Assembly: GCA_900551155.1 (NCBI GenBank) | Contig: URVA01000049.1 | Location: 1-9,538 of the forward strand | Origin: an uncultured Eggerthella sp. | GTDB taxonomy: Bacteria; Actinomycetota; Coriobacteriia; Coriobacteriales; Eggerthellaceae | Direction: 5' to 3' | Length of the DNA: 9,538 nt | Shown here: positions 1 to 6,029 of the stretch, piece after piece | How positions within the stretch are numbered: the first letter of the stretch is position 1 | Layout of the letters: each line of letters begins with the position of its first letter | Made by a program: the position numbers and the translations under genes | The notes under the pieces: generated by a model | Databases searched by the model: none | Told to the model about the DNA's origin: nothing | What the model saw: the letters and a program-made list of their open reading frames with translations, nothing else

Positions 1-850
1 TCCGATCTTTTGTCTCCTCATCGCTTACTCTGTTTGGATCGTTAACGCAGCAGACTAGATGAAATCCTTCGTTTAGTTCAGAGATGGGTAGTGTTTTGTA
101 GTTTGGGAATGGGATGTCTCGAACTGTGTCAAGCACGATCGCTACTGTGCTTTTGTTGCAGCTTACCAAAGAAGCAGCACCTATTTCGTCATCGAAACTT
201 TCTCGGACATCAAGATTATATTCTTTAAACAGGCCTTTTAAGAATTCGTGCAGTATGCAGGAGCTTCTATATGAAGCAACATTGAAATTAACGAGCTCTT
301 TTAACGAAATAGAGTTTCTACTTGCAAAAATACTATTTTCATTTACGGCAGCAACAAGATTAAATATCTTTATTGGAACAAATTCGAATTCATTAGTGTA
401 TATGCTTCTAGAACAAAAGACTACATCGTATAAGCCCTTACTTAATCCAGCTAACGCTTCGTAGGTATTTTTCTGATAAACATCAAATCCAATGTCGGAA
501 TTATTTTGCTTAAACGACCTTATTATTGTGGGGATAAATTCTCGTTCGACGGAATTCACTGCGGCAATCTTAATTATTTTTTTACCGCCATTCCTGTATT
601 TCTTTGTGCACTCTACAGCTTCATCTAAACTTCGAAGCGAATTGGTTAGGTAGGAATTAAATTCTAAACCGCATTTAGTTAGGCGGACGTTCCTTCCTTC
701 TCTCTTGAACAGGGAAACATTCAGTTCTTTTTCTAGGCGAGAAATTGAATTTGATAAAGCGGATTGAGAAATATCAAGCATTTTTGCGGTTTTGCCATAA
801 TGTTCTGTTTCTGCAAGTTTGTTAAAGTACTTCAATTGTAAAAGGTTCAT
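1..850 (-). CDS. LysR-family transcriptional regulator (3' end cut by window)
   Basis: About 283 codons are visible and the frame is still open at base 1, so the C-terminus is missing. The protein starts MNLLQLKYFNKLAETEHYGK. Residues 1-60 are the classic LysR winged helix-turn-helix: the 'LQLKYFNKLAE' opening, the recognition-helix segment 'SQSALSNSISRLEKEL' (about 28-43), and 'LFKREGRNVRLTKCG' of the wing. From about residue 92 ('KIIKIAAVNS') the periplasmic-binding-protein-like effector domain follows, as in the family. The ATG at 848-850 is preceded on the minus strand by AAAGGCGG at a suitable distance. It lies just downstream of the transporter gene on the same strand but after that gene's terminator, so it probably has its own promoter. 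The gene is A/T-rich: bases 361-420 contain only 15 G/C. Family assignment is certain; the effector and target are unknown, though the adjacent transporter is the natural candidate target. Confidence 0.93.
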   Translation of the reverse strand, partial: MNLLQLKYFNKLAETEHYGKTAKMLDISQSALSNSISRLEKELNVSLFKREGRNVRLTKCGLEFNSYLTNSLRSLDEAVECTKKYRNGGKKIIKIAAVNSVEREFIPTIIRSFKQNNSDIGFDVYQKNTYEALAGLSKGLYDVVFCSRSIYTNEFEFVPIKIFNLVAAVNENSIFASRNSISLKELVNFNVASYRSSCILHEFLKGLFKEYNLDVRESFDDEIGAASLVSCNKSTVAIVLDTVRDIPFPNYKTLPISELNEGFHLVCCVNDPNRVSDEETKDR

Positions 851-904
851 TCTTGCATGCCGCCTTTGAGCTGGATTTATTTGAACTATCTTTAAAGTTA
901 GCAC

Positions 905-935
905 AAAAATATAGCGGCGGGATTTCCGCCGCTAT
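905..935 (-). terminator. Intrinsic terminator of the MFS transporter gene
   Basis: Bases 911-920 (atagcggcgg) and 926-935 (ccgccgctat) form a perfect 10-bp G/C-rich stem with a 5-base loop. Read on the minus strand the stem is followed by ATTTTTG (the A run at 905-909). It sits 36 bases after the transporter stop codon and separates that gene from the lysR-type gene. Confidence 0.9.
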
Positions 936-970
936 AAAACATGTTTGCTATTTAGTTTTTAACGAAGAAA

Positions 971-2416
971 TTATTTTACTACGACATCATCGTTAATTTC
1001 TTCAAGGGTTCTATTTCTTGTTTCGATACCGCAAATAGCAATAATGATCGCAAATACTACCATGCAAGTACCAACAAACATGTATACAGAAACTACTCCT
1101 GATGTCTGCAAAAAGAATGCCACAATTGTTGGTGTAGAAATGGAGGCAATTCGGCCGCAAGCGTTTGCAAATCCTGAACCTCTGGTTCGAATTTGAGTTG
1201 GAAATACTTCGCCCAAATATACTGAGCAAGCCAAAAGTGAGTAGTAGTAAGTGATGGTGCATAGAATAAATCCAGAAACCATAATTACTAGAACATCGGT
1301 TTGCAATGACCAAATGTATCCAGCTACTGCCAGCAAAAGTAAGCAGACCACCATTCCTACTTTACGAGGATGCTTGTTGCCAAACATTGAAAGAAGGAAT
1401 ATACCAAAAGGTGCACCCATCAACATAATGAAAGTAATGAACGTCGAGTACTGAGCATCCATTCCCTGCATTACGAAAATTGTTGGAGTCCAAGTGGTAA
1501 TCGTATAAACAATTACATTCATAGCCATTAAGCCAGCAGCTGCGGTTACTGTTCTTCTGATCATGCGCTTTGAAAAAAGAGCAGTATAAGGAAGCTGCAC
1601 TGGTTCTTTGTCGAGCTCTGCCTGAATTTTTGCAATTTCTTCGGTGGATATTTCAGGAAGCGTAATACCTTTATCGGTAAAACTTTTTTCTGCGGCGGAA
1701 ACAATGGCGTCTGCTTCGTCGTTTCTGCCTCTAGAAGCCAGCCAACGTGGAGATTCAGGAAGGAACTTAAAGATCAAGACCCAAACAATAATACCCAAAA
1801 TGGTGATTCCGAAGAAAATAGTACGCCAGCCAAATGCTGGAATAACAAGCATAGTTAAAGCAGCACCCAGTGGTGGCGAGAAGTTTGCAATCAACCCAAT
1901 ATAGCCCGAGTATTTACCACGTTTTTGGGGCGGAATGTATTCACCAAAAGGACCATAACCGCAAGGAATAAATGCCCCAAGACCAATACCCATCAAACCG
2001 CGGCATGCAATAAGAACTACCATGCTGGGAGAAAATGCTGCAAGAAATGTTGCGCCAATAAAGATGGCAATAAAAGTCAGCAATGCCTTACGACGACCTA
2101 GGTGGTCGCCTACAACACCAGAGATTAAAGCACCAATAAAATAGCCAGTCATTGTGATCGTCTGGAACCAGCTATTTAACTCGACAGTTGACCAACCATC
2201 TTCTAGCAGCGCAGCAATAAGGCCACCGCCAATATACATGTCTAAATTGTCAAGGAACATTGCTCCGCCAAACAACCAAAGCAATTTCCAATGCCAGCTA
2301 CCAATTGGCAATCGATCTAAACGTGCGCCAATGCCATGAAGCGTTTTCTTCATCTGGGCAATATCGGCATCTTCTAATCGATTTGCACGTGAGTTGATTT
2401 CTGCTTCTGTAGCCAT
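971..2416 (-). CDS. Major facilitator superfamily transporter, 12 TM
   Basis: A 481-aa secondary transporter of the inner membrane, probably a proton symporter for a small organic substrate. Hydrophobic segments fit 12 helices: six between about residues 43 and 218, a cytoplasmic loop with helical charged sequence (about 228-285), and six more between about 287 and 464. Family marks are the acidic TM1 segment 'FLDNLDMYIGG' (54-64), the loop 2-3 motif A 'GDHLGRRK' (103-110), 'PESPRWLASRGR' after TM6 (220-231), 'GEVFPTQIRTRGSG' (402-415) and 'GIETRNRTLEEI' (463-474). These place it near the sugar-porter/AAHS/SV2-like group, which carries sugars, aromatic acids or other carboxylates; the substrate cannot be read from sequence. 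A GTG six bases upstream (2420-2422) is possible, but the ATG at 2414-2416 is better spaced from the Shine-Dalgarno AGGAAGGGG. It is followed by a terminator and then the LysR-type gene. Confidence 0.93.
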   Translation of the reverse strand: MATEAEINSRANRLEDADIAQMKKTLHGIGARLDRLPIGSWHWKLLWLFGGAMFLDNLDMYIGGGLIAALLEDGWSTVELNSWFQTITMTGYFIGALISGVVGDHLGRRKALLTFIAIFIGATFLAAFSPSMVVLIACRGLMGIGLGAFIPCGYGPFGEYIPPQKRGKYSGYIGLIANFSPPLGAALTMLVIPAFGWRTIFFGITILGIIVWVLIFKFLPESPRWLASRGRNDEADAIVSAAEKSFTDKGITLPEISTEEIAKIQAELDKEPVQLPYTALFSKRMIRRTVTAAAGLMAMNVIVYTITTWTPTIFVMQGMDAQYSTFITFIMLMGAPFGIFLLSMFGNKHPRKVGMVVCLLLLAVAGYIWSLQTDVLVIMVSGFILCTITYYYSLLACSVYLGEVFPTQIRTRGSGFANACGRIASISTPTIVAFFLQTSGVVSVYMFVGTCMVVFAIIIAICGIETRNRTLEEINDDVVVK

Positions 2417-2538
2417 AAACACCCCTTCCTAATTTTTACCCCAAATAATTGGAAGCACTTTCGTTTCTCCAATACATTTTCAATCTTAGGAAGCAATGCG
2501 TTATCAGGTCTAATAGGCTTTATTTGGAGGAATGAGGG
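2417..2538 (-). promoter_or_regulatory. Upstream region of the MFS transporter gene
   Basis: This stretch holds the transporter's Shine-Dalgarno (AGGAAGGGG on the minus strand, about 2422-2430) and must carry its promoter unless the gene is read from the SRAP gene. It contains a 12-base imperfect palindrome, ccaaataattgg (2441-2452), and a separated inverted pair, ctccaata near 2467 and tatttggag at 2521. Such A/T-centred dyads are typical of regulator operators, including LysR-type sites, but I cannot assign one. No convincing -35/-10 pair was identified. Confidence 0.3.
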
Positions 2539-2703
2539 CTAAGAAAAATATGATTTCAAATAAGTGATTAGTTTTCGTCGGTCTACAGGCGATACATCAC
2601 ATTTAGGTAATGTATCCAGTAATTCAATATGGCATGAATTAAGTTTATTAATAAGGATAGCGTGGTAATCCTCATAAATGTTTGTGCCTAGCGCTTTTGT
2701 CTA
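2539..2703 (-). other. In-frame open continuation downstream of the SRAP gene after tandem stops
   Basis: The SRAP gene ends with TGA immediately followed by TAG in the same frame. Directly after these, the same frame stays open for 53 codons to a TAG at 2539-2541. The translation begins TKALGTNIYEDYHAIL and ends DRRKLITYLKSYFS. It has no ATG, GTG or TTG near its beginning, so it is not an independent gene with a normal start. It could be a decayed C-terminal extension, a product of readthrough, or chance; an open run of this length in moderately A/T-rich DNA is not rare. A 7-bp inverted repeat (gatacat 2591-2597, atgtatc 2610-2616) lies inside it. Confidence 0.2.
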
Positions 2704-3321
2704 TCAAATAGCTGCTTTCCCAATAAGGGCAATGTGGCTTCTATCGGCAAGTGATCCAAAGCTTTCGCTAAGCCAAATTCGCGATTCTCCTTGACCAAGG
2801 ACTAATGGCATTCGGTTATGAATGGGTGCCATAAAAGCGTTTGGCTCGGTTGTCACGATTGAGAACTTATCGTTTTCGTATATTCCTGCTAACAGAAAAG
2901 CTTTGACGCCATCGTAGGTAATGCGGTAGAGCTTATGGATGGGCTTGCCTGTTTTGGAGCTGTATTCAATATCGGTGTTGTGTCGTTCATAGAAAGCATG
3001 AACAGGGATTAAACAGCGGCCTTGTTGAATGGCTTTTGCCCACAGGCCCGTACCTGTTTCGAATTGAAGTAGTGCAGTTTCCAGACGTGTATTGAAATAG
3101 AGTTTGCGATTGTCGTCTATCCTAAAACCCCAGTGTGCTGTTTGTACCTGTAGCTTTCCATTGGCATTGGGAAGAAATATAGGTACAGATGATCCAGGAA
3201 AGGCATCTTGTATTCCTGTTTCGAGTGTTTCATTGGGAATATGGGCACTGCCAGTTTCGAGAAGCTGATCCAATGTCATTTGAGCTTCAGGTATGGAAAA
3301 CGGAGTAAAACGCTGGCACAT
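2704..3321 (-). CDS. SRAP-domain protein (HMCES/YedK family), abasic-site DNA-protein crosslinker
   Basis: A 205-aa protein of the SRAP family, which covalently captures abasic sites in single-stranded DNA through its N-terminal cysteine and so protects them during replication. The start is set at the ATG at 3319-3321, because only this start leaves Cys2 ('MCQRF') as the residue after the removed methionine, as the chemistry requires. A TTG five codons upstream keeps the frame open but would bury the cysteine. All other active-site positions known from YedK can be matched: WGF 64-66, N77 and R79 ('FNTRLETA'), E112 ('AFYERH') and H168 ('IHNRMP'). The length is typical. The gene stands alone on the minus strand, with 332 bases upstream to the divergent zinc-ribbon gene. 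No recognisable SOS box is seen. The tandem TGA-TAG ending is described separately. YedK and HMCES are the E. coli and human names of the family. Confidence 0.95.
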   Translation of the reverse strand: MCQRFTPFSIPEAQMTLDQLLETGSAHIPNETLETGIQDAFPGSSVPIFLPNANGKLQVQTAHWGFRIDDNRKLYFNTRLETALLQFETGTGLWAKAIQQGRCLIPVHAFYERHNTDIEYSSKTGKPIHKLYRITYDGVKAFLLAGIYENDKFSIVTTEPNAFMAPIHNRMPLVLGQGESRIWLSESFGSLADRSHIALIGKAAI

Positions 3322-3367
3322 AGTTGGTTGATCCAATCAGTGTTTTGAACTGAGATACGGATTTTCG

Positions 3368-3409
3368 GACATTTGAGATGCTGGCAATAAATACCTTGCT
3401 TCAAATGTC
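3368..3409. repeat. 9-bp inverted repeat gacatttga/tcaaatgtc
   Basis: The arms gacatttga (3368-3376) and tcaaatgtc (3401-3409) are perfect reverse complements separated by 24 bases. The site lies about 50-90 bases upstream of the SRAP start, and no T-tract follows on either strand. It may be an operator or a transcript hairpin in the SRAP leader. Confidence 0.4.
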
Positions 3410-3484
3410 GCAATTGCATCAATGTCGATTCAACTACACATGACTATATACCGAAGAAGTATTAATTTCCTCGGCTTTCATTGG

Positions 3485-3499
3485 CAAATTTGAAATTTG
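3485..3499. repeat. 15-base A/T palindrome caaattt-g-aaatttg
   Basis: A perfect 7+1+7 palindrome centred on base 3492 in the divergent promoter region. Odd-length A/T palindromes of this kind often bind dimeric repressors. No known consensus is recognised. Confidence 0.4.
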
Positions 3500-3527
3500 T
3501 TATTTTGAGGGTTGCTGCAAAAGAAAG

Positions 3528-3558
3528 CTGAACTAGTGCAAAATAATCACTGGTTCAG
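3528..3558. repeat. 11-bp inverted repeat, ctgaactagtg/cactggttcag
   Basis: The arms 3528-3538 and 3548-3558 pair over 11 positions with one T/G wobble around a 9-base loop. On the minus strand the stem is followed by CTTTCTTTT, which resembles a weak terminator tail, but no upstream minus-strand gene would need it. An operator or leader hairpin is equally possible. Confidence 0.4.
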
Positions 3559-3668
3559 TTGGTTGTGTGATTTATTACATGCGCGAGCTAAGAAATAGCT
3601 TCTTAAAACAAGATGTTACACTGGTTGTAAAACGGGTGTAAGGTATTTGCGCAATTGAAGGGAATGTT

Positions 3669-4796
3669 ATGTATTGTAGGTATTGCGGACAGCAGATAGA
3701 CCCTTCTCCATTTTGCCCTCATTGCGGGAAGCCTACAGCGGTATCTGTAAAATCCAATACAGAGTCTGCGGTATCTTCGAAGCCCACTGGGTCTTCAGAT
3801 TCTGTGGGTTCTGAACCTACGGTGTCTCAGTCTGTGGTATCCGAATCTGCGTCGACCGAGTCCGTAGCGTCAAACTCTTCGTCGTCGGAAACTGTTACAC
3901 CTTCGTTGAGCACCAGAAAGCATCCTTCATCCAAATTGATTGCTCTTATTGTTGCAATAGCAGTAGTGATACTTGGTGGTGCTGGTTTTGCGTTTGCGTA
4001 TTTTGTTGTTCCCCAAATGAATACTGCCAATCAGCCTTCGCAAGAACAGCAGGCGATTTCCGAAGAGCAGCCTGTTGTTATCGAAAATGAAACTAAATTG
4101 GAAACACAGTCAGAACCGCAGCCAGCGCCAGAACCAGAACCCATAACGTATTCCTATTCCTATGAAAGCGTTGATGTTTCAATAATGGGTGATCCTGTAT
4201 ATAGCGAAGGTGAGCGCTCTACGGCAACTTGGACGTATCCTCAGCTTGAATCCTCTCGCTCAAGTGAAGCGGTTGACTACGTGAACAAGACTATTAAAGA
4301 TGTATTCTTGAACGACGCTTCGCTCATGGAATCTCAAGATGCAGACAATTACACTCGCATAAATGATGGAATAACCATCATGAGTCGCCAAGCAACGGTA
4401 ACCTACTTACAAGATGGTGTTGTATGCATCTATATAGAAGAATACGCCACCGAACATGGTATGCATGGCGGCACTCAAAGCGATACGATTATTTACGATC
4501 TGGATGCCAATACTCCACTTACGGCTGCTCAGGTATGCAATATGGATGAATATGATTTCGCTGATGAAGCGCGCGCTGCTGTTCGAGACTATATAAACGC
4601 TGAAGGAAGCGACATTTATACTGCCGAAGAAGCTGTGGAGGGTTGCGTGCCGGGAAGCACGTATTACCTTACCAATGAAGGGGCTGTGCTTACGACGCCC
4701 GATTACGGCTTGGGAAGCTATGCCTACGGCAGGCGCACTATAGTTATTGTTCCGTTTGATTCGGACTATCATCGTGGTGAGGCGCTCGATAACTAG
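3669..4796 (+). CDS. Zinc-ribbon, single-TM protein with extracytoplasmic DUF3298/RsiV-like domain
   Basis: A 375-aa predicted membrane protein. Residues 3-19 form a zinc ribbon (C3-x2-C6 ... C16-x2-C19, 'YCRYCG' and 'FCPHCGK'). Residues 25-85 are a Ser/Thr/Val/Glu-rich linker with repeated SES/SVxS units. Residues 90-113 form one TM helix ('LIALIVAIAVVILGG'). A Gln/Glu/Pro-rich stalk (about 120-158, ending EPQPAPEPEP) leads to a folded domain of about 160-365. That domain shows the pattern of the DUF3298/RsiV family: 'YPQLESS', 'HGMHGGTQSDTIIYDLD' (263-279) and 'YAYGRRTIVIVPF' (351-363). The expected topology is zinc ribbon inside and domain outside. The Bacillus RsiV member is an anti-sigma factor that binds lysozyme, but no sigma-factor gene is adjacent and the cytoplasmic part is a zinc ribbon, so a signalling role is only a guess. 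The start is supported by GAAGGGA just upstream. The gene converges on the macrodomain gene, 80 bases away. Confidence 0.8.
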   Translation: MYCRYCGQQIDPSPFCPHCGKPTAVSVKSNTESAVSSKPTGSSDSVGSEPTVSQSVVSESASTESVASNSSSSETVTPSLSTRKHPSSKLIALIVAIAVVILGGAGFAFAYFVVPQMNTANQPSQEQQAISEEQPVVIENETKLETQSEPQPAPEPEPITYSYSYESVDVSIMGDPVYSEGERSTATWTYPQLESSRSSEAVDYVNKTIKDVFLNDASLMESQDADNYTRINDGITIMSRQATVTYLQDGVVCIYIEEYATEHGMHGGTQSDTIIYDLDANTPLTAAQVCNMDEYDFADEARAAVRDYINAEGSDIYTAEEAVEGCVPGSTYYLTNEGAVLTTPDYGLGSYAYGRRTIVIVPFDSDYHRGEALDN

Positions 4797-4834
4797 CTGC
4801 GATATTTGGAGATTTTGAGCTAGATCATGCAAAC

Positions 4835-4865
4835 AAAAAGTCAACGTCTGAATTGTCGACTGTTG
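4835..4865 (-). terminator. Probable intrinsic terminator of the macrodomain gene
   Basis: On the minus strand, CAACAGTC (4858-4865) pairs with GACGTTG (4842-4848) as a 7-bp stem with one bulged base and a 9-base loop, followed by ACTTTTTG. It lies 12 bases after the macrodomain stop codon, in the convergent gap. The stem is modest, so confidence is moderate. No clear plus-strand terminator for the zinc-ribbon gene was found. Confidence 0.5.
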
Positions 4866-4876
4866 CTAAAGGATTC

Positions 4877-5743
4877 TCAACAAAACCCCAGAAGCTTCTT
4901 ATATATTTCTTCGTCAGAATCTAGAAATACGTTAAACACAACGGTTGGAGCAGGGTTGTGCGAATTGTCAGATGCACATGCTGCTTCGTGCTGATCCAGC
5001 CATTCGCGAACAGTATCAACGGCAACTTTGGCAGCTTCTTCGGCAGGGAAGCCGAATACTCCTGTACTAATACAACAAAATGCAATGGACTTATCACCTG
5101 CTATAACGGCGGCATCTAAACAGCTCCGATAGCTTGATGCAAGTTGTTCTTTAAGTTCATCGTTGACTTCGCCATTCGCAATAGGGCCTACGGTATGAAT
5201 GACATGTTTAGCAGGTAAGTTGTAGGCGGGAGTTACTTTCGCTTGCCCTGTGGGTTCTTCGCACCCCTGCTCAATCATAATCCGCGCACATTCGTAGCGA
5301 AGTTGTATACCTGCAAAAGTGTGAATAGCGTTGTCAATGCAGTAGTGAAGGGGAGCCCAACATCCCGTCATGCCAGAATTTGCAGCGTTTACTATGGCGT
5401 CGGTTGCAAGAGTGGTAATGTCACCTTTCCAGAAGCGAAGTCGTGAATCAAGTGGTGAAACGTCGGTATCTTCTGCATCGGTAATGCCCGCTTCTTTAAT
5501 AAGGCCCTGCAGTAATTCATCTTGCGCGGCAAGCAAATCTTTATCTGCACGCCACGGTTCACGGACATTTACCAACGCGCGGAACGCCAGCCAAAGCTGT
5601 GTGGTGCTTGCGGAATCAAGATGGTCTCGATCAGGAACAATATCGAGCAGCGCCTGGGTGATATAGCCGCCGTTATCAAGACGCTCTTTCATAAGGCGTT
5701 TTACTAAATAAAGACAAAGAGCATGCTTGCGCGATTCATCCAT
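4877..5743 (-). CDS. Zinc-dependent macrodomain protein-ADP-ribose hydrolase
   Basis: A 288-aa cytoplasmic enzyme expected to remove ADP-ribose from modified proteins. An N-terminal helical region of about 100 residues, usual for this subfamily, precedes the macrodomain (about 101-288). Motifs are 'GDIT' (108-111), 'NAANSG' (119-124), the metal-binding segment with C128, H133 and C135 ('GCWAPLHYCIDN'), 'HTVGPI' (183-188) and the phosphate loop 'STGVFGFP' (226-233). The Cys-His-Cys set identifies the zinc-containing class first described next to SirTM sirtuins in Firmicutes. The start is the ATG at 5741-5743, preceded by AAAGGA about 6 bases away. An upstream ATG at 5819-5821 is in frame but gives a poor, non-family extension and no good ribosome-binding site. 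No SirTM, GcvH-L or lipoate ligase gene is in the window. A TACAAT-like -10 (minus strand, 5771-5776) is a possible promoter element. Confidence 0.93.
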   Translation of the reverse strand: MDESRKHALCLYLVKRLMKERLDNGGYITQALLDIVPDRDHLDSASTTQLWLAFRALVNVREPWRADKDLLAAQDELLQGLIKEAGITDAEDTDVSPLDSRLRFWKGDITTLATDAIVNAANSGMTGCWAPLHYCIDNAIHTFAGIQLRYECARIMIEQGCEEPTGQAKVTPAYNLPAKHVIHTVGPIANGEVNDELKEQLASSYRSCLDAAVIAGDKSIAFCCISTGVFGFPAEEAAKVAVDTVREWLDQHEAACASDNSHNPAPTVVFNVFLDSDEEIYKKLLGFC

Positions 5744-5923
5744 GATCGATCCTTTCGAAGAGTTTTGTTTATTGTATGTGCCTAACATGCTGTTGAAGGT
5801 GACATTTCTGCCGAAATTCAATCGTGCCCATATTCGGCGATCTGGGGATTAGTAATCTAAAATGCGAGTAAAATAGTAACAATTAAGAGACAGAAGTCAG
5901 AAGTCGGGCAAAAATCTTATGAA

Positions 5924-5952
5924 TTGTCGGATAAAGAGCCTAGGTTTATAAA
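5924..5952 (+). promoter_or_regulatory. Candidate sigma-70-type promoter for the surface-protein gene
   Basis: TTGTCG (5924-5929) and TATAAA (5947-5952) are separated by exactly 17 bases and lie about 75 bases before the chosen start codon. This is the best -35/-10 pair in the 5744-6029 interval; it has not been tested. Confidence 0.5.
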
Positions 5953-6029
5953 AATTCGACTGCGTATAGCAAGTGATCGCAATATATAACGACCATCTGC
6001 AAAAGTGCGCATTTGAGGTGGCGATACCT

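Larger units (their letters stand above)
3337..3668. promoter_or_regulatory. Divergent intergenic region rich in inverted repeats
   Basis: This stretch lies between the SRAP gene (minus) and the zinc-ribbon gene (plus) and should hold both promoters. I see no gene in it; short open stretches lack ribosome-binding sites. It contains three inverted repeats listed separately and a small hairpin agcta-agaaa-tagct near 3587-3601. The plus-strand gene has a clear Shine-Dalgarno, GAAGGGA, about 5 bases before its ATG. I could not pick a convincing -35/-10 pair for either gene. Confidence 0.4.

Noticed and set aside
114..464. 116-codon plus-strand open frame
   Set aside because: It is antisense to the LysR-family gene, whose helix-turn-helix and effector domain are unmistakable. 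It has no Shine-Dalgarno and its product resembles nothing.
4407..4844. 145-codon minus-strand open frame overlapping the zinc-ribbon gene
   Set aside because: It is antisense to the conserved DUF3298-like domain and has no family resemblance or initiation signal.
2704..5743. SRAP, zinc-ribbon and macrodomain genes as one defence system
   Set aside because: They are on different strands, separated by long promoter regions or convergent, and each family is common as a stand-alone housekeeping gene. Nothing in the layout shows joint function.
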